Shown here in pieces: positions 46,721 through 53,747 of a stretch of DNA of 64,000 nt; positions within the stretch are counted from its first letter, which is position 1; each line of letters opens with the position of its first letter. Location of the stretch: NCBI RefSeq assembly GCF_009741265.1, contig NZ_WOWL01000001.1:992001-1056000 (forward strand), written 5' to 3'. The DNA comes from Pseudarthrobacter sp. GA104 (GTDB taxonomy: Bacteria > Actinomycetota > Actinomycetes > Actinomycetales > Micrococcaceae). Under the pieces are notes generated by a model. The model searched no databases, had not been told where the DNA came from, and worked only from the letters and a program-made list of their open reading frames with translations. A program made the position numbers and the translations under genes.

Positions 46721-47053
46721 TCAGCCGGCCGGTTTCCCGGCGGATCCTCCGGTGCGGCCTCTGCGCCGGAGGACGAGCCGTGCGGTGACGGCAGCAATCA
46801 GGCCGGCGAGGGTCACCAGCTGCACTTCGTCAAATGACAACCCGTCAATGTTCGGCTGCAGCTCCTCCTCGGTGGCCCAGCCGAACCAGATTTCGCTGAC
46901 CAGCATCCCCGCCACGAAATAGGCCAGGGCCGAATAGAGCCAGAGCCAGCGGACCACGTGCCAGCCCACGATCAGCTGCGCCACCAGGCCAAAGGCCAGC
47001 CCCATGGCCGCCAGCAGCGCCAGTCCGGCTATTCCCAAGTCCCAGCTGCTCAT
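46721..47053 (-). CDS. Small integral membrane protein (110 aa)
   Basis: Three hydrophobic segments (LGIAGLALLAAMGLAFGLVA; WLWLYSALAYFVAGMLV; VTLAGLIAAVTARLVL) and a short basic tail. GGGAGG lies eight bases before ATG 47053. It converges with the gene at 46344. Function unknown. Confidence 0.75.
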   Translation of the reverse strand: MSSWDLGIAGLALLAAMGLAFGLVAQLIVGWHVVRWLWLYSALAYFVAGMLVSEIWFGWATEEELQPNIDGLSFDEVQLVTLAGLIAAVTARLVLRRRGRTGGSAGKPAG

Positions 47054-47255
47054 GCCAGCCACCTCCCTGTTTCCTCTCCTACCATCCAGCCTCCCCGGCC
47101 GGAGCACTGACGGTAACGGGCGAAGGTCCCCGGTGGTGCCGGATCCTGCCGCACGCCCGGGAGACACCCGGCAAACGGACGACGGCGGGTTGAGTCCCGG
47201 TGGGTACGCTACTTCTACAACGAGTGAAACCCCTGAACGAAACGGACGGACACCC

Positions 47256-47558
47256 ATGCACGCCGTGCTCGAGTACACCTATGAGGACAACTATCTTCAG
47301 ACCCGCGAAAAATACCGCTCGGACCACCTCAGGGCGGCGTGGGAAGCAGTGGAACGCGGCAAGCTTCTGCTGGGCGGGGCCGTTGGGGAAGGGCCCTTCA
47401 GCGGGTTGCTGATCTTCACAGGCGAGGACGCACTGGAGGAGGCAAGGGCTTTTGCAGCCGCCGATCCGTACGTCACCGCCGGCGTGGTGACGTCGTGGAC
47501 CGCCCGGCCGTGGACAACGGTGGTGGGAAAAGAGGCGGCCACACCCGTCCGCCCCTGA
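47256..47558 (+). CDS. YCII-family protein
   Basis: 100 residues; the YCII fold motifs are REKYRSDHLRAAWEAVERGKL, with the conserved His, and FAAADPYVTAGVV, with Asp-Pro. Small dimeric proteins of uncertain enzymatic role. A decayed copy of its 3' half is at 50411-50564, where it lies beside other debris. Confidence 0.86.
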   Translation: MHAVLEYTYEDNYLQTREKYRSDHLRAAWEAVERGKLLLGGAVGEGPFSGLLIFTGEDALEEARAFAAADPYVTAGVVTSWTARPWTTVVGKEAATPVRP

Positions 47559-47595
47559 GTCGCATCAGCGCAGCGTCACCGCACGCAGGACCGGG

Positions 47596-48075
47596 CTACT
47601 CAGCGATGTCCTCCGCCCACAGGCCGGGGTTCTCGGTCTGGAAGGTGCGCATCATGTCCACGCAGCGCTGATCATCCAGAACCACCACCTCCACCCCGCG
47701 TGACCGCAGGAGTTCCAGCTCGCCGTCGAACGTGCGTGCTTCGCCCACCACCACGCGGGGGATCTTGAACTGGATGATGGTCCCGGCGCACATGGCACAC
47801 GGGGCCAGGGTGGTGTAGAGCGTGGTGTCCCGGTAGCTCCTCTGCCGGCCGGCGGCGCGGAGCGCGGACATTTCTCCGTGTGCGATCGGGTCGTCCTGTT
47901 GGACGCGTTCGTTGTGCCCGCTGGCAATCACCACGCCGTCCCTGGCGAGCGCCGCCCCGATGGGGATGCCGCCCTCGGCCAGGCCTTTTTGGGCGGCCTG
48001 GTAGGCGGCTTCGAAGGCGGGAAGGTCGGTGCTGTCCGGTTCCGGCACGGCGGACTGATGCTGCTCGTGGGTCAT
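47596..48075 (-). CDS. Nucleoside/cytosine deaminase (CDA-fold)
   Basis: 159 residues with the zinc-binding motifs HGE (IAHGEMSALRAAG) and PCAMC (LAPCAMCAGTII). The FKIPRVVVGEARTF and RSRGVEVVVLDD blocks and the C-terminal ENPGLWAEDI resemble yeast-type cytosine deaminase, which converts cytosine to uracil. It is third of three minus-strand genes after a DsbA-like and an SRPBCC gene. Its last 14 codons recur as a fragment at 52561. Confidence 0.88.
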   Translation of the reverse strand: MTHEQHQSAVPEPDSTDLPAFEAAYQAAQKGLAEGGIPIGAALARDGVVIASGHNERVQQDDPIAHGEMSALRAAGRQRSYRDTTLYTTLAPCAMCAGTIIQFKIPRVVVGEARTFDGELELLRSRGVEVVVLDDQRCVDMMRTFQTENPGLWAEDIAE

Positions 48076-48106
48076 GGCGTCATTGTTGCACGCGGCTGCG
48101 TCCCTT

Positions 48107-48127
48107 TCGGTGATGCAGCAGTTCCAG
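48107..48127 (+). repeat. 21-bp exact copy of the 3' end of the GntR-UTRA regulator gene
   Basis: These 21 bases are identical to 34485-34505, which encode the last residues of the regulator (SVMQQFQ). A chance match of this length in the window is very unlikely. It lies between the SRPBCC stop and the deaminase start and marks another footprint of the regulator fragments. Confidence 0.7.
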
Positions 48128-48129
48128 CC

Positions 48130-48630
48130 CTAGGACCTGACTTCCTCATTTGCAGCGATGGACTCGGCGATCCGCTTGATTGCTGCGAGAGTTTTCGGAA
48201 TGCCGTCCAGCGCCTGCCGGGTGCGGTCGGCGATCTGGGCGTCAGCCCCATCACCAAACTTCTCCTCGAACATGGCTATGCCCTCCGGCAGGAATTCCCA
48301 AGACTCGCTCAGGATGGTTCCGTCGTCTGCCGGCGTGAGGGCGAAGCCCCAGCGGACAAACCTGCCGCCCACCACCCAGGCGAACTCGCGGCCGCGCTCG
48401 GCAGCCACCACCTGCGACCTGGTCTCCCAGGACCGGTCCGGGAGCTCGTTACGGCCGGTGAACCAGGCGCCGGGCTGGCCGGCGCTGTCCTGGTCGTCCC
48501 ACCAGCAGGACGTACAGACCGGGCTCCACTCACCGGTGCGGGTGACGTCGGAGACCAGGTCGTACAGCGCCTCGGCTGATGCCTTGACGGTGACCGATTC
48601 CTGGTGGTGGCGGATGCTGTTCTGATTCAT
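48130..48630 (-). CDS. SRPBCC-family protein
   Basis: 166 residues of helix-grip fold: VTVKASAEALYDLVSDVTRTGEWSP opens it, and a long amphipathic helix with many Ala/Glu/Lys closes it. AAGGATGG precedes ATG 48630. A Cys-rich spot (VCTSCWWDD) is near residue 40. Unknown ligand; a stress or lipid-binding role is typical. Follows the DsbA-like gene by 20 bp. Confidence 0.85.
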   Translation of the reverse strand: MNQNSIRHHQESVTVKASAEALYDLVSDVTRTGEWSPVCTSCWWDDQDSAGQPGAWFTGRNELPDRSWETRSQVVAAERGREFAWVVGGRFVRWGFALTPADDGTILSESWEFLPEGIAMFEEKFGDGADAQIADRTRQALDGIPKTLAAIKRIAESIAANEEVRS

Positions 48631-48650
48631 GGGTCCATCCTTACAGACGG

Positions 48651-49388
48651 TCACTTCTTCTGCCGCCGGCTGCCGCCGTGCCAGTCCTCCTGCTCACCGA
48701 CTGCACCGGAGCTAACCCCGAGGGCCGGAAGCTGCGGCTGCTCGCGCAGGCTTCGCTTGAGCTCCGCGAAACCAGGGAACCGTGCCAGCCCCACCACGTG
48801 GTCCCACAGCTCGGCGGCCGACTGGTCGTCCGGCAGCCGGCTGATCACCGGCCCGAAGAAGGCCACGCCGGCGGGCGGTTCGAAGTGGATGATGGGCGTG
48901 CCCACGTCCTTGCCCGTGAGCCCCAGCGCCTCATCCGTCTCCTGCCGGATCTCGCAGTCCCAGGAGTCGTCGTCGAGCGCCTCCGCAAGCTCCGGGGGCA
49001 GGCCGGCCTGGGCCAGGACCGGCTCCACGAACTCACGCGTCCCCCGTTCCTCACGCACCTCGGCCTCGCTGCGCTGGCCAGCCGTGTCCGGGGCAGCTTC
49101 GAAGATGTGGGTCCCGAACACCTCGTACAGCCGGGCGATCGACTCGCGGCCATGCTCCGCACGTGCCCGGGCCGCCACCCTCAGGAGCCGGAGCCCGGCC
49201 GTGTGTCCGGCCTCGTACTCAGGCGGGAACTGCGCGTCGTAGTCAACGTGGGCGTTGATCAGACGCAACGAAATGAACCGCCAGTCCACGGTGTAGTCGC
49301 GCTGCGCCTGCACCTGCCGCACCCACTTGCTTGTCATCCAGGCGAAAGGGCAGACCGGGTCGAAATAGAAGTTGATGTCGGCATTCAC
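48651..49388 (-). CDS. DsbA-family protein, mycothiol-dependent nitroreductase type (Rv2466c-like)
   Basis: 245 residues of thioredoxin/DsbA fold with YFDPVCPFAWMTSKW near the N-terminus, the Cys-Pro-Phe active site of the Rv2466c group, which uses mycothiol as reductant. The middle helical insert and FFGPVISRLP complete the family. It is the first gene of a minus-strand trio. Mycothiol use is consistent with an actinobacterial host. Confidence 0.88.
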   Translation of the reverse strand: MNADINFYFDPVCPFAWMTSKWVRQVQAQRDYTVDWRFISLRLINAHVDYDAQFPPEYEAGHTAGLRLLRVAARARAEHGRESIARLYEVFGTHIFEAAPDTAGQRSEAEVREERGTREFVEPVLAQAGLPPELAEALDDDSWDCEIRQETDEALGLTGKDVGTPIIHFEPPAGVAFFGPVISRLPDDQSAAELWDHVVGLARFPGFAELKRSLREQPQLPALGVSSGAVGEQEDWHGGSRRQKK

Positions 49389-49631
49389 GCGTCCACCCTT
49401 GCACCTGCTACTGACGTGCGTCTATTCGACACGGGGGTGGACAGCAGGGTGACCGGCTGTGGCCTCGATGCCGGGGCCGGGAGCCACGTTGTTTTCATCC
49501 CGCAAAAGTGTCGCGCGGAAGGTCAGCAAAAACTGAGCTAAACCTGGGTCAGCGATCTGCGTCCGGCCTATAGGATTCCCTGGACATCCGGGGCCACGGG
49601 CTTCCGGCGAACTGAAAATTGGGGGTAATCA

Positions 49632-50204
49632 ATGCCGGAACTCGGCCGCATCTACTGGACCCGGCAGGGGCTTCGCCTCGCGTACTCAGCGGTGATGGTT
49701 TGGCTCGCTGTCGCGGTGGTGTCGGCGCTCAGCTCGAAGGCACCACCGGCTGTCGGAGCGGGGCCGTCCGCCGCCGCAGGGGTTCTGCGCGGCATGGTGG
49801 AGAACGTCGTTGCCGCGGTTGCGCTCCCGGGCGTGGCCACCGTCGTCCTGGGCATTGCCGCCGCAGTCATCACCGGCAGGGACGTCCGCCGCCGGGATCC
49901 GCTGCGCCGTTTCACGCGCCAGCAGCGTCGTGAAGGCATGACCCGGGCCGCCGGCCTGTGCGAGCTGGCCGGCTTCGGGCGGCGCTGTGGACGCCCGGCG
50001 GAGCACGGCGACCACTTTTACCCGTGGTCCAAGGGCGGTTCCACCAGCCTGCAGAACTTTGTTGCAGTCTGTGCCAGGTGCAACCGTGCCAAGCGTGCCA
50101 GGATTCCGTCACCGGGCCAGCAGCAACGGATGGAACGACGACGGCGAGAGTACCTGCCGCCGTCGTCCTCCGTCAGCGTGGGCGAACGGCACCCGCTGCC
50201 TTGA
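49632..50204 (+). CDS. Membrane-anchored HNH-type endonuclease-like protein
   Basis: 190 residues. Two N-terminal hydrophobic segments (LAYSAVMVWLAVAVVSAL; VAAVALPGVATVVLGIAAA) precede an HNH module: CELAGFGRRCGRPAEHGDHF, then NFVAVCARCNRAKRAR, with four cysteines for a structural zinc and GDHFYPWSKGG for the catalytic His. The membrane-linked HNH layout is unusual. Only a short non-coding gap separates it from debris at 50.2 kb. Confidence 0.84.
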   Translation: MPELGRIYWTRQGLRLAYSAVMVWLAVAVVSALSSKAPPAVGAGPSAAAGVLRGMVENVVAAVALPGVATVVLGIAAAVITGRDVRRRDPLRRFTRQQRREGMTRAAGLCELAGFGRRCGRPAEHGDHFYPWSKGGSTSLQNFVAVCARCNRAKRARIPSPGQQQRMERRRREYLPPSSSVSVGERHPLP

Positions 50205-50220
50205 CGATCGCCCACAGCCC

Positions 50221-50410
50221 CTACGGGTGCACCAGCGCCTTCACCGCCGTGTCCTTGTGGTGGATCAGGGTGTCGAAGCCCTGCTCCACAGGTCCTCCAG
50301 CGCGATCCGGCCGGTGATGAACGGTTTGAGGTCCACCTTGCCCTCCTGGACCATTTTGATGACGGCGGGGTGGTCGCGGACGTAGGCGATGGTGCTGCGC
50401 AGGGTGACCG
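50221..50410 (-). pseudogene. C-terminal remnant of a zinc alcohol/2,3-butanediol dehydrogenase
   Basis: Reading back from 50410 it gives IAYVRDHPAVIKMVQEGKVD and FITGRIALEDL, the end of a zinc-dependent alcohol dehydrogenase of the butanediol type. After one missing base near 50295 it continues EQGFDTLIHHKDTAVKALVHP to a TAG at 50221-50223. It runs straight into the YCII remnant at 50411, so two unrelated gene tails have been joined. Confidence 0.8.
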
Positions 50411-50564
50411 GGTGGGAAGCAGTCGAACGCGGCGATCTTTTGCTGGGCGGCGCTGCTGGAGAAACCCCTTTCAAAGGCTTGCTGATCTTTACGTGACGTC
50501 GTGGACGGCCAGCCCATGGACAACAGTGCCCGGAAACGAGGCGGCCAGCCCGGTCCGCCCCTAA
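50411..50564 (+). pseudogene. 3' remnant of a YCII gene with an internal deletion
   Basis: Reads WEAVERGDLLLGGAAGETPF like the gene at 47256, then after GLLIF a stretch of about 60 bp is missing. The rest (TSWTASPWTTVPGNEAAS) resumes in another frame and stops at TAA 50562-50564. About 75 to 80 percent like the intact copy. Confidence 0.87.
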
Positions 50565-50894
50565 ACGCCGCCGACAAGAATCGGTATTTCTACAAGCCAC
50601 GCGGGAATATGTCAGAGCGCACGTCCCCGGCACCGGTACGCGGATCAGCAGCAAGGGTCCGCAAATCCCTCGTCCGGCTAGCTGAATCGGCGCGGTTCAG
50701 GCGAAGTGCCTAGCGCAAAGAGCATGCCGCCGACTATCCGGCATCGAGCGGATCAGCATCCGTACATGGAGAACGCCCACAACATCTATCTCTCGCTTTA
50801 CCGGCGCTGCCAAAGGGAAAGGTAGCGCGTGGCGAGGAGGTGCTCCTGCAACGTTTCAGCTGGAGGTGTTGCGTCACCTAGCCCTTCGAACTTG
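50565..50894. other. Intergenic region, no gene recognised
   Basis: About 330 bp between the YCII remnant and the stop of the 390-residue gene. Composition changes here from the host-like G+C to a lower value. No gene or clear repeat seen. Confidence 0.5.
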
Positions 50895-52070
50895 TCACCC
50901 CATAGAGCCCAGGTGAACTGCCAAATCTAGCATCGCCCTATTACCGCGACGAGCAGATTGACCCTTGAGGTACTCGTCGATAACTCCAATTGCGCCCGAG
51001 CCTGCAAGTATTCCTCCGACCAAAAGTGGCGATGATACGGTGGGAATTGTTGGAATTGCGGCTAGCAAGGTAGGCAGCACGGCGCCCCTCATTGACCGTA
51101 TGGCAGGAGAGGAGTCCAGCGACACTTCAAGCCTCTTCAGTTCACCTACCAATCGCCCAGACACGATGGCACCCGCACGCGAGACTTGATCCGGCTGCCC
51201 CTCGACCTTTCCAGCTTCTTCCAGCACGTTTGCCAGTGCAGTTCTCCACTTCCCCAACGCTGCGGAGTCCGATCTAATTGCCAGTATCTCGGAAATTTTC
51301 GAAGACAACGTTGGTAGGGGCAGCTGAGCAAGAGTTTGTAACGTACTTGTCTCCTTGGATCGAGCAAATTCTTTCGAAAGGCGCTGCCACATCTGCCACT
51401 CAATTGGAGAACTCGAGGTAGGCGTTCCCTGCCGATCAGTAACGAGGCCAAAAGTACTCATGACCGCCATTTGAGCCTCAATTCCCAGCCTATAGATGTC
51501 GCCGGCCTCTTTTCCAGACGGCAATGTCCTGGCCAACTCGGCTACAACTGGGTAGGTAGCTCGGAACACATCCTCCATCGTCTGTTTTAGGCGGAGGTGG
51601 CCGAAAGATATGGCGCCGACTTCAATTAGTGGTCGCAAGTGATACAAAGCCAACAGTGTCTTAGCAATAAGATCCCGATTTGGAGACGACGGCATTTCTT
51701 GATCGGGTAAGGACCAATCGTCTCCATGGGCATTCAGGTGCTCCTCGGGATCACCAAATGGATAAAGTAAGTTGGCATCTAGAACGAGCTCGTCGCAATG
51801 GAGGGAGAGCAGCGCGGCCTTGCGGACGTCTCGGGTTACGTCACCTCGAAAATCTGGTGCTATCACTGGCCGGAGACCGAAGCGGTCTGTGTTCAACATC
51901 TTCCCGTCGCTTACGACATCGATCAGCGGCCATCTCTCTTGGGCGATCAGAAGATGTTCGTCTTCCGCCTGTATTATGAACTCGATAAGTTCAGGGCTTA
52001 ACTCACCGCCCCAATAGTCCTTAACTTCTTGATAGACGTCCGTAGGGTTAATGATTTTTCGCTGTTGCAC
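50895..52070 (-). CDS. Unrecognised protein of the island (391 aa)
   Basis: GTG at 52070 has GGGAGA four bases upstream. The protein starts MQQRKIINPTDVYQEVKDYW and is mostly helical and acidic for 320 residues; residues 325-365 are hydrophobic and Gly-rich (VLPTLLAAIPTIP; LLVGGILAGSGAIGVI). No Walker, nuclease, protease or NAD-binding motif is visible. The hydrophobic end could be a membrane-inserting segment. G+C is near one half, clearly below the host. It sits between YCII and deaminase remnants and near KAP and OLD-like genes, so a defence role is possible but unproven. Confidence 0.72.
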   Translation of the reverse strand: MQQRKIINPTDVYQEVKDYWGGELSPELIEFIIQAEDEHLLIAQERWPLIDVVSDGKMLNTDRFGLRPVIAPDFRGDVTRDVRKAALLSLHCDELVLDANLLYPFGDPEEHLNAHGDDWSLPDQEMPSSPNRDLIAKTLLALYHLRPLIEVGAISFGHLRLKQTMEDVFRATYPVVAELARTLPSGKEAGDIYRLGIEAQMAVMSTFGLVTDRQGTPTSSSPIEWQMWQRLSKEFARSKETSTLQTLAQLPLPTLSSKISEILAIRSDSAALGKWRTALANVLEEAGKVEGQPDQVSRAGAIVSGRLVGELKRLEVSLDSSPAIRSMRGAVLPTLLAAIPTIPTVSSPLLVGGILAGSGAIGVIDEYLKGQSARRGNRAMLDLAVHLGSMG

Positions 52071-52560
52071 AATTCTCCCAAGTCAAAAAGCTTCCACACT
52101 AGCTTTCTGGCTGATCCCACTTACGTGCCAACCTTAACGGCGACCGCCAGAAAACGAATCATAGTTCAAAATGTGAGCTCCTCAGTTCAGCTTCGACATA
52201 CGAGAAGCCTTTCCGGCTAGCCCTACCCGCGCAGACTCTACGAGTTCGATTGTGATGCTTTTCCGGGGAAGCGTATCCACGCCAATCACTTACTGGCTTT
52301 ACCGACAGCCAGCGGATCTTGCAATGAGTTAGTCTGTCCCGCCCGGTATACCGGCTCTATGCAGGCCCTCACATCAGCTGCATCAAATGCAGTCCCACCA
52401 GTACGCTCTGGGTCCGGCCCCGGTCGCACTGGCCACGGAATCTGCCGAGTGTTGGGTATCAGCAGCTACTTCGCCGCTTCCACCCGCCTAGGACTCTTGG
52501 GGACGGCCCGGCTTTTTTGCACGGAACCTAAGGAGGACGGGGCTTTCTTGCCGTGCGACC
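52071..52560. other. Low-GC to mixed intergenic region
   Basis: About 490 bp. The first part holds the promoter of the 391-aa gene. I see no gene with a start site. The next item is a deaminase fragment at 52561. Confidence 0.45.
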
Positions 52561-52602
52561 CTACTCCGTTATGTCCTCCGCCCACAGCTCCGGATCTGCG
52601 CG
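52561..52602 (-). pseudogene. 3' remnant of a cytosine deaminase gene
   Basis: Reads …ADPELWAEDITE followed by TAG on the minus strand, nearly the same as the end of the deaminase at 47596 (ENPGLWAEDIAE). Only about 14 codons remain. Order and orientation relative to the YCII remnant (plus, then minus) match the intact YCII-deaminase pair. Confidence 0.65.
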
Positions 52603-52619
52603 GCCCTGGTTTTGGCGCT

Positions 52620-52763
52620 GCGGACCGGCCTGACTACGTCCGTGCACTAGAGGTGGCCAACGCGGTCGGCGGCGGCGCTGTGGGCGATCCGTCCTTGAAG
52701 CCGGATTTTGCACAGTTGAACAATTATATCGAGTGGACCGCTGTGTCCGAGGGTGCGCGGTGA
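52620..52763 (+). pseudogene. C-terminal fragment of an unidentified gene
   Basis: From about 52628 the plus strand reads DYVRALEVANAVGGGAVGD and then PDFAQLNNYIEWTAVSEGAR to TGA 52761-52763. Codon use is host-like and the stop overlaps the GTG of the acetyltransferase pseudogene in a GTGA, as in a coupled operon. The upstream part is lost. No family recognised. Confidence 0.4.
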
Positions 52764-53260
52764 GTGTTGCGCTGAGGCGGGGCGAGGCCGTCGGACTTTC
52801 CGGAGGTCAGGCGCATTACCCGCCACGCCTACCTGCGGGCCGGGCACTTCCCTGCCGACCATCCGTACATGAGCGAGCTGGAGGACGTGGAGCACCGCGC
52901 CGAGCGTGCGCAGGTGTGGGTGACGGAGGCTGCCGGGAGGGTGGTGGCGTAGGTGACGCTGACGTTCTCCGGGCAGCCGTACAGCGAGATCGCCACGGAC
53001 GGGGAGCTGGAGTTACGGATGCTGGCGGTGGACCCCGCGGTCCAGGGCTGCGGCGTGGGCCGGGCTGTGGTGCGCGGGATCATGGAGCATGTCCGGCACC
53101 TGCCGGGCATCGAGACGATCAACATGACCAGTGCGACGTTATGGAACGCGCCCACGCCCTTTGTGAGTCGCTGGGCTTCCGCCGGGCGCCGGAGCGGGAC
53201 TGGTACGTGCCGGGCGAAGACGTGCTGCTGAGGGTGTTCAGGCTGGGGCTTCAGGGCACG
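52760..53260 (+). pseudogene. GNAT acetyltransferase pseudogene
   Basis: A GTG at 52760 begins MSVALRRGEA. A frameshift near 52795 leads to RRITRHAYLRAGHFPADHPY and an in-frame TAG at 52950-52952 (after AAGRVVA). The same frame goes on with TFSGQPYSEI and LRMLAVDPAVQGCGVGRAVV, the acetyl-CoA-binding motif, and a second frameshift near 53140 leads to ALCESLGFRRAPERDWYV. Three lesions, so it is dead unless recoded. Confidence 0.85.
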
Positions 53261-53305
53261 ACGGCCCGGAACCCCTTTTTCCTAGTTACTGCTCGCCGTT
53301 GCAAG

Positions 53306-53545
53306 TCAGGGATTGGCTGGCAGCGGCATGAGTGTCAGGGCATGCAGCCGTTCAGTGATCGCTTCATATTCTTTTGTCGCTGCCACCAACTCGTTCACGG
53401 CTCCATCCGCTGTTTCACGTATGATCCGCCCTAGCGCCTCAGAGTAGAGATGGTGGAGCGCCACAAGCCTTCGTGAATCTTCGTGAGACCCCAGCCAGGT
53501 GCTGGCTGCTCCGGGCAAACACAGCCGGTACAACAGCTCGGACAA
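53306..53545 (-). CDS. Possible small helical protein (79 aa)
   Basis: An open frame from TTG 53545 encodes MSELLYRLCLPGAAS… then RRLVALHHLYSEALGRIIRE and AVNELVAATKEYEAI, which look like two alpha helices with coiled-coil tendency. There is no SD, and its start touches the phoD remnant. It could be a small gene or chance. Confidence 0.35.
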   Translation of the reverse strand: MSELLYRLCLPGAASTWLGSHEDSRRLVALHHLYSEALGRIIRETADGAVNELVAATKEYEAITERLHALTLMPLPANP

Positions 53546-53664
53546 AGGATGTCTTGACGGCGGACTTCCGGATCCTGAACTACGGCACGACGCCGAGATC
53601 CCTTGTCAGCACGAAAGTCTCCTTCGCGATCCAGAACGGGATGCCAGAGCTGCAAGTGCGGTAG
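53530..53664 (+). pseudogene. phoD 3' remnant, copy 1 (left of KAP gene)
   Basis: From about 53545 the bases follow the phoD end at the left window edge: LTADFRILNYGTTPRSLVST and FAIQNGMPELQVR to TAG 53662-53664. Around 75 to 80 percent identical at the DNA level to positions 90-212. It ends 83 bp before the KAP NTPase start. Confidence 0.85.
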
Positions 53665-53747
53665 CAGCCTCAGTGGTTGATCCTGTCGAAACCCGTGCCT
53701 ATCGAAACAGGTGGGCGGTACGAGGCACGCGTTGACGCGTTCATCGA

